Counted from the stretch's first letter, positions 49,801-56,747 are shown. The stretch is DNA of 60,762 bases from CAG-1031 sp964556785 (GCA_964556785.1 CAZKXM010000001.1:1-60762); one strand, 5' to 3'. The notes: generated by a model not told the origin, from the letters alone. A program made the numbers and translations.

Positions 49801-50561
49801 GCACGGGTGTGAAGGCCGCCATTATCCGCGAAAAGGGCACCAACGGTGACCGCGAGATGGCCTATTCGCTCTATCTAGCCGGATTTGACGTGAAGGATGT
49901 CCACATGTCTGACCTTATGAGCGGGCGCGAAACCCTCGAGGATGTCAACATGATTGTGTTCTGCGGCGGTTTCTCCAACTCTGATGTGCTCGGTTCGGCT
50001 AAAGGATGGGCCGGTGCGTTCCTCTGGAACGACAATGCGCGCCGCGCCCTCGAGAACTACTATAAACGCACCGACACCCTCTCGCTCGGTATATGCAACG
50101 GTTGCCAGCTGATGGTTGAACTTGACCTTATCAATCCTTGCCACTCCAAGAAAGCATCGATGACCCACAACGTAAGCCATAAGTTTGAATCGCAGTTCTT
50201 AGGCCTCACCATTCCTGAAAACAACTCGGTGATGCTCGGATCGCTGTCGGGAATGAAGCTGGGCATCTGGGTTGCGCACGGCGAGGGACGGTTTGAGCTG
50301 CCGATGGCTCTGAGCGAATATAATGTCGTGGCCAAGTACAGCTATGCCGCCTATCCGGGCAATCCCAACGGCTCGCGCGGTGCCGTGGCGGGTATCTGTT
50401 CAGACGACGGTCGCCATCTTGCAATGATGCCTCACCTTGAGCGTGCCATCTTCCCCTGGCAGTGCGGCTTCTATCCGGCCAACCGCCGCAATGAGGAAGT
50501 GACTCCCTGGTTCAGCGCTTTTGTCAACGCACGCCGCTGGATCGAAGAACACACAAAGTAA
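46872..50561 (+). CDS. purL: Phosphoribosylformylglycinamidine synthase
   Basis: A 1229-residue single-chain FGAM synthase using ATP and glutamine. The N-domain opens MVVFFKKGAGLITAVETDH; the first AIR-synthase half has FSQVNSEHCRHKIFNGTFII, KAETHNFPTTVEPFNGAATG and the GGEIRD ATP site; the second half has PTGKDSLSMTQKY near 715 and HDVSAGGLVTTLLEMTF. The C-terminal glutaminase has the catalytic Cys in LGICNGCQLMVEL and the His/Glu region in HGEGRFELP and PHLERAIFPWQCGFYP. All domains of the large PurL are present in order. An in-frame upstream start is rejected because it lies at or before the promoter. Confidence 0.97.
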   Translation: MVVFFKKGAGLITAVETDHKLDASELERLSWLFDGAKPLSGNRVKGTFIGPRREMITPWSTNAVEITQNMGLTGISRIERYELSREEEPRHDKMLERVYHDLDRNIFKVDREPEEIVYIDDIREYNRSEGLALNPDEEEYLRGLADRLGRKLTDSEVFGFSQVNSEHCRHKIFNGTFIIDGQEKPMSLFKMIKKTSQVNPNTLVSAYKDNVAFVKGPKVDMFYPEHPERPDFYNVKPVKTVLSLKAETHNFPTTVEPFNGAATGSGGEIRDRLGGGKASLPLAGTAVYMTAYPRMMPGRRWEMMMNPRVWLYQTPCDILIKASNGASDFGNKFGQPLICGSLLTFEHDENGKQFAYDKVIMLAGGVGYALEKDAIKGVPEPGQAVVVMGGDNYRIGMGGGAVSSVETGSYDNSIELNAVQRANPEMQKRVSNVIRALAESDNNPIISIHDHGAGGHLNSLSELVEETGGHIDMSALPVGDSTLSAKEIIGNESQERMGMVIGKSDTALVEEIAARERAPMYVVGETTGDKRFVFEQADGVKPIDLELTDMFGNPPKTVMRDVTVNETYSDPEYTDANIEDYVRDVLSLEAVACKDWLTNKVDRSVTGKIARQQCQGELQLPLSDCGVVALDYNGKAGIATSIGHAPQAALADSARGSVLAIAEALTNIVGAPMTDGLRSVSLSANWMWPCRNEGQDAALYRAVEACSEFACALGINIPTGKDSLSMTQKYGDKKVYAPGTVIISAAGEVRNVRRVLSPVLARKASTLYYVDFSGDKLELGGSAFAQSMCKVGSRVPTVTDPSQFVKTFNAIQKLAFNRQILAAHDVSAGGLVTTLLEMTFANTAGGIDFTTEGFAAIGEHDLVKILFAENPALVIQVAEDKRERVEAALSEAGTRFFAIGSPAEERLLTIKHGDDNLQMLGIDHLRNVWFYPSYLLDCEQSGEKQAALRYENFKKQPLRYRIPAAFKGSVEGLGAKRTGVKAAIIREKGTNGDREMAYSLYLAGFDVKDVHMSDLMSGRETLEDVNMIVFCGGFSNSDVLGSAKGWAGAFLWNDNARRALENYYKRTDTLSLGICNGCQLMVELDLINPCHSKKASMTHNVSHKFESQFLGLTIPENNSVMLGSLSGMKLGIWVAHGEGRFELPMALSEYNVVAKYSYAAYPGNPNGSRGAVAGICSDDGRHLAMMPHLERAIFPWQCGFYPANRRNEEVTPWFSAFVNARRWIEEHTK

Positions 50562-50585
50562 GATCCAACTGATCACGCATACATA

Positions 50586-50629
50586 AAAGAATCAGCGCCG
50601 GTGTCACGAGCAACCGGCGCTGATTCTTT
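50586..50629. terminator. Bidirectional terminator between purL and the symporter
   Basis: A 14-bp perfect stem pairs 50588-50601 (AGAATCAGCGCCGG) with 50614-50627 (CCGGCGCTGATTCT), extendable by two A-T pairs. T-rich sequence follows on both strands. It ends purL and the convergent symporter operon. Confidence 0.85.
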
Positions 50630-50650
50630 ATTCTGACGGCGGATGGCGTT

Positions 50651-51859
50651 CTACTTCTGCCCTACCGCCTTAGCTGTTATGGCACACACGCATGAGTCCG
50701 ACCACACATTCTCTGCAGTCTCAATCATGTCGATAACCGTGTAGATCGGCAAAATTATACCCATGATGGTGATGTTGGCACCAATGCCCGACATCAGCGA
50801 GAGCGTAAGGAAATAGCATCCCATAGGCACTCCTGCATTGCCGAATGCCGACAGAACCGAGATCAGCACCCAGACGCAGATCGATGCCCACGATAGATCC
50901 ATGCCGTTGTTCTGCATCACAAACATCGATGTCACCAGAATGAAGGCTGCGCATCCGTTCATATTGACCGTCGTGCAGATCGGTAGCACGAACCGCGCCA
51001 CTTTCGGACTGATGTTGAGTCGCTCCTCAGCACACCGGATAGTAACAGGAAGCGTGGCAGCCGAACTCTTGGTGAACAGTGCCATCAGCACGGCCTGTCC
51101 CATTCCGGCCAAGGTTTTGATCGGGTTCAAACCCTTGGCGAGCAAGAACAGAGGCAACACGACGAAGAACTGCAGACAGTTACCGGCGATGATCACCACC
51201 ACATACTTTCCGAGCGAGTCGAGCATGGTGCTTCCGCCAACCTCCGCAACGAGCTGGGCAGCAAAAGCTACAATACCGATTGGCAACGTGGCTATGAGCC
51301 AGCGTATGAGAAGATACAGAAGTTCCTGAAGCCCTTCGAGACCTTTGATCACGGTGGTTTTTGCATCGCTTGCGGGAAGTTTCGACAGGCCTATGCCGAC
51401 TGCGAAGCAGATCAGCAACAGTGCCAGCACATTGCCGTCGAGAAGCGGACGCACGATATTGTCGGGTATCACCGACAGAATATGGTCGGCATACGAAAAG
51501 TGTGCCGCTGCTTCAGCTCCTTCAGGTGCATTTTCAGCCCCGATCACACTTGCCGGGAGATTTCCGGGAGCTATGAGCTGATAGAGACCGAGAGCCACAA
51601 TGGCGGCCGAGAATGTGGTCAGCAAGGTGTAGGTCAGCGTGGTGCGGAACATCCGGCCCATCTCCTTTCCTCCGCCAAGCGAGGCGAGAGTGGTTATGAC
51701 CGCGAGCACGATTGTCGGTACGGCCAGCAGACGGAAAAGGCGCGTGTAGACCGTGGCGATAAAATTCATCACCGCATCCACCACTCCGTTGTGAAGGAGT
51801 CCGATTCCGGCGCCGACAATCATCGCCCCGAACCAGAGCAGCATTTGTGAACGTTTCAT
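50651..51859 (-). CDS. Dicarboxylate/amino acid:cation symporter
   Basis: A 402-residue transporter of the DAACS (GltP/GltT/SstT) family that takes up acidic or neutral amino acids or C4 acids with protons or sodium. About eight membrane helices are visible. Hairpin 1 has the serine-rich motif FTKSSAATLPVTIRCAEE, TM7 has LPICTTVNMNGCAAFILVTS (family NMDG; here NMNG) and hairpin 2 has FGNAGVPMGCYFLTLSLMSG. The Asp of NMDG replaced by Asn may affect cation coupling. Its ATG overlaps the maf stop by one base. Substrate not assigned. Confidence 0.88.
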   Translation of the reverse strand: MKRSQMLLWFGAMIVGAGIGLLHNGVVDAVMNFIATVYTRLFRLLAVPTIVLAVITTLASLGGGKEMGRMFRTTLTYTLLTTFSAAIVALGLYQLIAPGNLPASVIGAENAPEGAEAAAHFSYADHILSVIPDNIVRPLLDGNVLALLLICFAVGIGLSKLPASDAKTTVIKGLEGLQELLYLLIRWLIATLPIGIVAFAAQLVAEVGGSTMLDSLGKYVVVIIAGNCLQFFVVLPLFLLAKGLNPIKTLAGMGQAVLMALFTKSSAATLPVTIRCAEERLNISPKVARFVLPICTTVNMNGCAAFILVTSMFVMQNNGMDLSWASICVWVLISVLSAFGNAGVPMGCYFLTLSLMSGIGANITIMGIILPIYTVIDMIETAENVWSDSCVCAITAKAVGQK

Positions 51860-52458
51860 TATCGTTTAGCCTTAAATTCTTTCAATGCGGTCCAAAGTCT
51901 GTGGACCGGGAGCCCCATCACGTTATAGAAACTGCCGTTGATGCTCCTGATACCGATTGCTCCTATCCACTCCTGAATGCCATAAGCGCCGGCTTTGTCA
52001 AGCGGACGGCAACGGTCGACATAGTGCGCGATTTCAGCCTCGCTGAGTTCGGCAAACTCAACCGTCGACGGAACGCTGAAGCTTTCAGAATTATCAAGAG
52101 TGCAGATGGTTACTCCTGACACCACTGTGTGCTTTCTCCCCGAGAGCAGAGCCAGCATGCGCCGCGCGTCGGCTTCATCATGGGGCTTGCCGATAACCTG
52201 ACCGTCGACAATCACTATCGTGTCGGCCGTAATGAAGAGATCATTCCTGCCCATTATGCTGCGATAAGCATCGGCCTTGAGCCGCGACAGAAATTCAGGC
52301 ACTTTCTCAGCCTCAAGTTCAGGAGGATAAACCTCGTCAATCTCAATCTTGGGAGCAAGCGAGAACGGAATGTCGAGCAGCTCCATCAGCTCGCGTCGGC
52401 GAGGCGAGCCGCTTGCGAGAGTTATGTGATAGTCTTTTAGATTTTCAAGAAATTCCAT
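51859..52458 (-). CDS. maf: Maf-family nucleoside triphosphate pyrophosphatase
   Basis: A 199-residue Maf/YhdE protein that hydrolyses non-canonical or pyrimidine nucleoside triphosphates, formerly described as a septation inhibitor. The conserved start ITLASGSPRRRELMELL is at residues 12-28, then LFITADTIVIVDGQVIGKPH near 74-93, MLALLSGRKHTVVSGVTI near 101-118 and DKAGAYGIQEWIGAIGIRSI near 152-171. Catalytic Asp in ADT is present. Coupled to the downstream symporter by a 1-base overlap and 25 bases after kdsC. Confidence 0.93.
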   Translation of the reverse strand: MEFLENLKDYHITLASGSPRRRELMELLDIPFSLAPKIEIDEVYPPELEAEKVPEFLSRLKADAYRSIMGRNDLFITADTIVIVDGQVIGKPHDEADARRMLALLSGRKHTVVSGVTICTLDNSESFSVPSTVEFAELSEAEIAHYVDRCRPLDKAGAYGIQEWIGAIGIRSINGSFYNVMGLPVHRLWTALKEFKAKR

Positions 52459-52483
52459 GTCCTAAAAGAATAATGTCGGTTAT

Positions 52484-53002
52484 CTACCATCCGAAAGCAT
52501 CTGAGTGTGACATCCAGAGGCCTTTAGCCTTCAGTATCTGCTCAAGCACATCGCGCCCAACTCCGTAGCCCCCGGCAGCAGGAGATATATAACGGGCCGA
52601 TTCCTTGGCTTCGACAGCCGCATCGGCGGGAGCCACGGCGAGCCCCACGGCACGCATCGATGGAATATCAGGGATATCGTCGCCCACGTATGCAACCTCA
52701 TCGGGCTTCAGGGCATTATCCGCCATCCACTGCTGCAACACCGGAAGCTTTTCAGAGGCACGAAGAAATATATCTGTAAGCCCAAGTCCGCTAAACCTCA
52801 CCCTGACGGCTTCGCTGTCACCACCGGTTATGATTGCGAGCTTCAGTCCTTTCTTCACCGCATGCTGCAACGCGTAGCCATCCTTGATATTGACCATTCG
52901 CAGCGGTTCGCCCGAAGCACTCATCGGGATGGTTGACGGTGACAGGACACCGTCAACGTCAAACACCACGCCCTTGATTTTCGTCAGATCGTATGGAATC
53001 AT
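52484..53002 (-). CDS. kdsC: KDO 8-phosphate phosphatase (KdsC-like HAD)
   Basis: A 172-residue HAD phosphatase. Start at ATG 53002 (MIPYDLTKIKGVVFDVDGVL) gives normal family length; a longer in-frame start would add 15 residues inside the upstream gene. HAD motif I is DVDGVL, motif II TGGDSEAV, motif III the Lys before LPVLQQWM and motif IV AYVGDDIPDIPSM. KdsC-type enzymes release phosphate from KDO-8-P for lipopolysaccharide core. It overlaps the DUF2520 gene by 44 bases. A related phosphatase specificity (for example YrbI relatives on sialic acid) cannot be excluded. Confidence 0.87.
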   Translation of the reverse strand: MIPYDLTKIKGVVFDVDGVLSPSTIPMSASGEPLRMVNIKDGYALQHAVKKGLKLAIITGGDSEAVRVRFSGLGLTDIFLRASEKLPVLQQWMADNALKPDEVAYVGDDIPDIPSMRAVGLAVAPADAAVEAKESARYISPAAGGYGVGRDVLEQILKAKGLWMSHSDAFGW

Positions 53003-53780
53003 ATCGTTTGCAGATTGAGCGCGAAAGCATTTCGTAAATAGCCGCACGGTCGGGAGTGAGCTCCGACAGGTGTGCGTCCATCACCCTCTTGTCACCCCTG
53101 CGTGCAGGTCCCGTCTGTCCATCGGCCGGATGTCCGCTGAGAGCCTTGCGGAGCGTCTCGTCGAGTAACGGACCGAGCACGCTGAAATCAAGGTCTGCTT
53201 CAGTGAGAATATCGTCGGCGATTGCCCACAGGTGGTTGGTGAAATTACAACCGAACACCGCCGCGATATGCAGTTTCCGCCGCAGGGAGCTGTCGGCCGC
53301 ATAGATACGGCTGGAAATGCTGCCGGCAAGCCTGTTCAGTAAATCTATAGTCATTTTGTCAGACCCCTCGACAAAGAGCGGCACTTCCGAAATATCAACC
53401 CGGTGTCTTTTCGAGAATGTCTGCAGCGGATAAAGCACCCCGAAATGTGGCGAAAGCGGCTCCAGAACTGTTACCGGAACCGATCCTGATGTGTGGGCCC
53501 ACACACTCTTTTCATTGCGCGGCAACGTTGCAGCGAGCTGAGCGAGCGAATCATCACTAACAGCAAGGATATATAGGTCGGCATCAGGGGTCAGTGCCGA
53601 CGGATTGTCAATGGCATCGGCATGCGCGAGCATCGACGCAAGCGCATGGGCATTGTCGATCTTGCGGCTCAGAACCTGAATCACGCTGAAGCCCTGGGTA
53701 GCATCGATGGCTGGCGCGAGCGACTCGGCCACTCCGCCCGAACCGATAAAGGCTACCCTTATATCGCCTGACTCAGGCAT
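52959..53780 (-). CDS. Rossmann-fold DUF2520 protein
   Basis: A 273-residue oxidoreductase-like protein from the ATG at 53780 (MPESGDIRVAFIGSGGVAES). The N-terminal Rossmann fold has the nucleotide loop FIGSGGVAESLAPAID and DADLYILAVSDDSLAQLAAT. The C-terminal DUF2520 helical domain includes HIAAVFGCNFTNHLWAIADD, then LLDETLRKAL and GDKRVMDAHLSEL. The fold is shared with ketopantoate reductase and P5C reductase-like enzymes; substrate is unknown. The longer 320-residue version would overlap the nitroreductase gene, so it is rejected. It overlaps nitroreductase by 8 bases and kdsC by 44. Confidence 0.83.
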   Translation of the reverse strand: MPESGDIRVAFIGSGGVAESLAPAIDATQGFSVIQVLSRKIDNAHALASMLAHADAIDNPSALTPDADLYILAVSDDSLAQLAATLPRNEKSVWAHTSGSVPVTVLEPLSPHFGVLYPLQTFSKRHRVDISEVPLFVEGSDKMTIDLLNRLAGSISSRIYAADSSLRRKLHIAAVFGCNFTNHLWAIADDILTEADLDFSVLGPLLDETLRKALSGHPADGQTGPARRGDKRVMDAHLSELTPDRAAIYEMLSRSICKRYDSIRSDENQGRGV

Positions 53781-54312
53781 CCTGGCGATAGGTGCCGATA
53801 TGAACTTTCTCCCAAAGCAACTTGTCAGGATCGACCGGCTTGCGGTTTTCGTCGGGATGGCCCAGTGTGACAATACACATAGGGTTGAGCGATTCGGGGA
53901 TATTGAGCGCGTCTCTGACAAACTCCTCGGCCGGATAGCCTTCGGCGCCGAATCGGCCTCTCACTTCAACCCAGCAAGCTCCCAATCCAAGAGCGGCAGC
54001 CTGGAGGAGCATGAAGCTCGCGGCAACCGAGCCGTCTTCAATCCACGCCTCCGATTTCTGAGGATCCATACACACCACAACTGCCATCACGCAGTTCTTT
54101 ACCGGCACCGTGCCTCCTGTCTTGCAGTCGGCAAGCCGGGTGAGCATATCCTTGTCCTCAACCACCACAAACTCCCAAGCGCGGCTGCTCTTTGAGCAAG
54201 GAGCGAGCAATGCAGCTTCGAGAATCAGCTTGACATGTTCGGGATCGATCGGCTGATCGGTGTAACGGCGAATTGAATGACGCTCAAGGAGCATCTGATG
54301 AAAGTCTTTCAT
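53773..54312 (-). CDS. Nitroreductase family protein
   Basis: A 179-residue FMN-dependent oxidoreductase. Starting at ATG 54312: FHQMLLERHSIRRYTDQPID matches the family start, with the FMN-phosphate Arg-Arg pair (S-I-R-R-Y), then ALLAPCSKSSRAWEFVVVED, the second FMN region ASFMLLQAAALGLGACWVEV and C-terminal PMCIVTLGHPDENRKPVD. Substrates of the family include quinones, nitro compounds and flavins; which applies here is unknown. It follows the HU-SPOR gene by 19 bases. Confidence 0.9.
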   Translation of the reverse strand: MKDFHQMLLERHSIRRYTDQPIDPEHVKLILEAALLAPCSKSSRAWEFVVVEDKDMLTRLADCKTGGTVPVKNCVMAVVVCMDPQKSEAWIEDGSVAASFMLLQAAALGLGACWVEVRGRFGAEGYPAEEFVRDALNIPESLNPMCIVTLGHPDENRKPVDPDKLLWEKVHIGTYRQDA

Positions 54313-54331
54313 TGTCAGTGAGGATGAATGG

Positions 54332-55318
54332 TTATCGGGCACACACCCAGGCATCGGGATAGCGGCTCTTTATAGAGTTTGACTTCGCCACGGCCCCTTC
54401 GAATGTCGGCGCGCCGGCGGCATAGACCCTGTAGCGCCCCTGATTGACGACAATCCTGAGCGAATTATCGCCCTGCGAAGCGATGAATTTCTTGGCAAGC
54501 CGTTCACTTGGAAGCGAGGCCACAACCACACAGTAGTCCGGAACCTGAGCGAGCGATGCATCGGCATTTCCTGATGTGACAGGCTTCGATATATCGGTTA
54601 CCGACACCGTGGCGTCGGGATCGTCGGGCATAGCGATGCAAAGCTCGGTGGCAGCCTCGATATCATCTGTCAGAATCTCTACAGGACGCGAAGGATTTGC
54701 CGGCGACATCGACGCAAAGTCAATGTGACCGCCCCCTTGCGGAACCAGCGAGCTGTCGGTAGCCGCGAAGCCTGCTGCGAGGAACACTGCGACAGATGCG
54801 GCGACACGTATAAACAAAGGAACGCGCTTACGGCGACGTGGCGCCACGTCGCCAGCAAGCTCAGTGTCGGGCATCGCGGCGTCTGCCACGGCGGCTTGCG
54901 CCTCTAACCCATCGAGCTCGGGAAGCGCCGCGTAGGCTACGTTTGACATAGTGTCGGCCGCAGGCTCGAACAGAGGAGTGGCTCCTGAGGCGGCGCGGCT
55001 GAAACGCCCGATTCTGGGGATAATCAACTCACCGTCGAGATCGAGCTGATGACGGAGCGAATCCATCTCCATCTCAACAGCCTCGGCGGCTTTGACATAG
55101 GGGATGCGCTCTTTGCGGCTCACACTCGATGCCAGAAGCCCGTCGGTTACATTGATCGTCGCATTAAACGTAAGTTCGCGCCGCGGCGGCAGATAGGTCG
55201 ATCTGACGGAATCAAAATGAGCAGGCACGCGGCGCGAAATCAGCGCCCCGAGGCCCGGCATGATCACGCAGTCGTGCCGCGAAATCAGATAGGCAATATG
55301 TTCCGTGAGATTGATCAT
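54332..55318 (-). CDS. HU-CCDC81 and SPOR domain membrane protein
   Basis: A 328-residue protein from the ATG at 55318 (MINLTEHIAYLISRHDCVIM). Residues 1-75 match the prokaryotic HU-CCDC81 N-terminal domain (IMPGLGALISRRVPAHFD, LTFNATINVTDGLLASSV), followed by a second HU-like part (YVKAAEAVEMEMDSLRHQLD, LIIPRIGRFSRAASG). A basic stop-transfer RRRKRV precedes one membrane helix (about 167-186). The periplasmic end is a SPOR domain (YCVVVASLPSERLAKKFIAS, GRYRVYAAGAPTFEGAV), which in other proteins binds denuded glycan at division sites. It probably joins a cytoplasmic HU-like module to septal peptidoglycan. Its start lies 8 bases after a -7 box. Confidence 0.85.
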   Translation of the reverse strand: MINLTEHIAYLISRHDCVIMPGLGALISRRVPAHFDSVRSTYLPPRRELTFNATINVTDGLLASSVSRKERIPYVKAAEAVEMEMDSLRHQLDLDGELIIPRIGRFSRAASGATPLFEPAADTMSNVAYAALPELDGLEAQAAVADAAMPDTELAGDVAPRRRKRVPLFIRVAASVAVFLAAGFAATDSSLVPQGGGHIDFASMSPANPSRPVEILTDDIEAATELCIAMPDDPDATVSVTDISKPVTSGNADASLAQVPDYCVVVASLPSERLAKKFIASQGDNSLRIVVNQGRYRVYAAGAPTFEGAVAKSNSIKSRYPDAWVCAR

Positions 55319-55326
55319 ATCTGTGG

Positions 55327-55358
55327 CAAAGTTAGCAAAAAATTCCATTGGCGGCAAA
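55327..55358 (-). promoter_or_regulatory. Full promoter of the HU-SPOR operon
   Basis: Minus-strand TTTG (55358-55355), 20 bases, then TAACTTTG (55334-55327). CCACAGAT separates it from the ATG at 55318, so the leader would be only about four bases. Both boxes are perfect. Confidence 0.7.
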
Positions 55359-55371
55359 ATCCTTCGCCGAA

Positions 55372-55403
55372 TTTGCAGTTGCGAAAAAAATGTGTTAATT
55401 TTG
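55372..55403 (+). promoter_or_regulatory. Full promoter of the YtxH/holin cassette
   Basis: TTTG (55372-55375), 20 bases, then TAATTTTG (55396-55403), both perfect. It diverges from the HU-SPOR promoter with 13 bases between the two -33 boxes. The leader to the first gene is about 75 bases. Confidence 0.75.
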
Positions 55404-55484
55404 GAAGCAGCAACCGAACCAAACCGCCCTGAAGGTTGTTGGAAGATAAAACCGAAAATTATTTCGAAAAAATTCAATATAGTT

Positions 55485-55685
55485 ATGAAAGCATTAAACG
55501 TTGTTTTAGCAGTTATCGGCGGTGCCGTTGCCGGCGCCACAGTTGGTCTTCTCCTCGCTCCCGAAAAGGGTGAAAAAACCCGTGAGGACATCGTTGAATT
55601 CCTCAAGAGCAAGGGTGTGAAGCTCCGCAAGAGCAAAATCGAAGAACTCGCCGACGAGATCGCCGAAGAAATGGAAAACCGCTGA
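55485..55685 (+). CDS. YtxH-like small membrane protein 1
   Basis: A 66-residue protein: one glycine/alanine-rich membrane helix (VVLAVIGGAVAGATVGLLLA) then the YtxH signature APEKGEKTREDI and a charged helix (KSKIEELADEIAEEMENR). The in-frame upstream start is rejected because it would translate promoter DNA. YtxH-type proteins are stress-associated membrane proteins of unknown mechanism. A second copy of the same design follows 69 bases later. Confidence 0.8.
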   Translation: MKALNVVLAVIGGAVAGATVGLLLAPEKGEKTREDIVEFLKSKGVKLRKSKIEELADEIAEEMENR

Positions 55686-55754
55686 TCATTTGATCATCCG
55701 GCTTAATGAATTCTCATTCTCCCTCCCCTCCCTAATTTTCAAAATTCTTCAGAA

Positions 55755-55952
55755 ATGAACAACCTCACACTGCTTTATGCATTTCTTGGCGGTGCCATCG
55801 TAGGTGCCGGAGCCGCAATCCTCTTCGCTCCCGAGAAGGGCGAGGATGTCAGAGCACGCATCAAGGCAATCCTTCGCAAGAAAGGCATCTGCTGCAGCGA
55901 CACAGAGATCGACGCTCTTGTTGAGCAACTCACAACCGAGCTCGACGACTGA
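55755..55952 (+). CDS. YtxH-like small membrane protein 2
   Basis: A 65-residue relative of the preceding gene: helix LYAFLGGAIVGAGAAILFAP, then EKGEDVRARIKAILRKKGIC and acidic tail (EIDALVEQLTTELDD). The shared G-G-A-(I/V)-(V/A)-G-A and APEKGE segments point to tandem duplication. It carries two adjacent cysteines (ICCS) not found in copy 1. Role unknown; part of the four-gene small-protein cassette. Confidence 0.78.
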   Translation: MNNLTLLYAFLGGAIVGAGAAILFAPEKGEDVRARIKAILRKKGICCSDTEIDALVEQLTTELDD

Positions 55953-56023
55953 TCACACTCTCTCGTCAGCGATCGCTGCCGCCAGGGTTACAATCCTGCG
56001 TGCCGGCGGTTTGACAAGCGGCA

Positions 56024-56059
56024 CCGGAAGCGCATCAGTCACTTCCGGCGATCGTTTTT
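56024..56059 (+). terminator. Weak hairpin/T-run in the cassette
   Basis: CCGGAAG (56024-56030) pairs with CTTCCGG (56042-56048), and CGATCG plus TTTTT (56055-56059) follow. A 7-bp stem with a distant T-run is a weak terminator or attenuator between the second YtxH-like gene and the holin-like gene. Confidence 0.4.
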
Positions 56060-56093
56060 ATCCAAAAGTTAACATCATACAGATCTTCACGTT

Positions 56094-56429
56094 ATGGCCG
56101 AAGAAACATCAATAAAGTCATTATGGAACGAGCTTAAACGCTATCTCGAGCTCAACATCGAGTATGCCAAGCTCACCGGCGCTGAAAAGGTGACCCTCCT
56201 CCTCACAGCCATGGCCACGGTGGCAGTGATAGGAGTGCTGGGCATACTGATCTTTTTCTTTGTGTCGATAGCATGCGTTCACTGGCTCGGAAACGTTATG
56301 AACATCGCCATCGCCTATTCAATCATGGCAGGTGTCTATGTGCTGCTCCTTGTTGTGGCTCTCGTGTTCCGCCGCCTGCTTATCATCAATCCCATAGCAA
56401 AATTCATTTCGCGCCTTTTTCTGCGCTGA
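56094..56429 (+). CDS. Phage-holin-3-6-like membrane protein
   Basis: A 111-residue protein with two membrane helices: LLLTAMATVAVIGVLGILIF (with FFVSIAC) and SIMAGVYVLLLVVALVFRRL. The N-terminal KRYLELNIEYAKLTGAEKVT is typical of the Bacteroidota 'phage holin family' (PF07332-like), which occurs in chromosomes next to YtxH-like genes and is not evidence of a prophage. Function unknown, probably envelope homeostasis. It is followed 15 bases later by the last cassette gene. Confidence 0.8.
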   Translation: MAEETSIKSLWNELKRYLELNIEYAKLTGAEKVTLLLTAMATVAVIGVLGILIFFFVSIACVHWLGNVMNIAIAYSIMAGVYVLLLVVALVFRRLLIINPIAKFISRLFLR

Positions 56430-56444
56430 TAATTCACACGACTT

Positions 56445-56741
56445 ATGGCAAACGAAAAGAACCTCGTCAGCGAACAGCCTCAAAAAGAGGAGAAATGGAA
56501 CGGTTACACCCTCGAAGACCTGCGTTACCGCAGAGCCTATGTAGCCGCCAGGCTTGAGCTTGAGAAAGAACGGCTTAACCACAATGCCGGAGCGATGCGC
56601 AAAGGAGTGAAAAACTCTGCCAACGGAGTTGTGCGCCGCGTCACATCGGCCGTGCCGTTTTTCGAATATGGCATAATGGCCTATTCCGTTGGGTCGAAGC
56701 TGTTCAGAGTGCTGGGAAAATTCCGCAGGAAAAAGAAATAA
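56445..56741 (+). CDS. Conserved small basic protein of the cassette
   Basis: A 98-residue protein without signal or clear membrane helix. It has an acidic/charged N-terminus (SEQPQKEEKWNGYTLEDLRY), a helical middle (RRAYVAARLELEKERLNHNA), a mildly hydrophobic patch (AVPFFEYGIMAYSVGSKLFR) and a basic end (GKFRRKKK). It resembles uncharacterised Bacteroidales proteins always seen downstream of holin-like genes. It likely associates with the membrane face. Function unknown. Confidence 0.65.
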   Translation: MANEKNLVSEQPQKEEKWNGYTLEDLRYRRAYVAARLELEKERLNHNAGAMRKGVKNSANGVVRRVTSAVPFFEYGIMAYSVGSKLFRVLGKFRRKKK

Positions 56742-56747
56742 AATTCG

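Noticed and set aside
53781..53921. 47-residue N-terminal extension of the DUF2520 protein
   Set aside because: It lies inside the nitroreductase gene and precedes the conserved Rossmann start.
55319..55636. 106-residue N-terminal extension of the HU-SPOR protein
   Set aside because: It would translate both divergent promoters and the opposing YtxH-like gene.
56094..56429. Prophage indicated by a 'phage holin' gene
   Set aside because: No other phage genes are present; this holin family is a chromosomal envelope protein in Bacteroidota.
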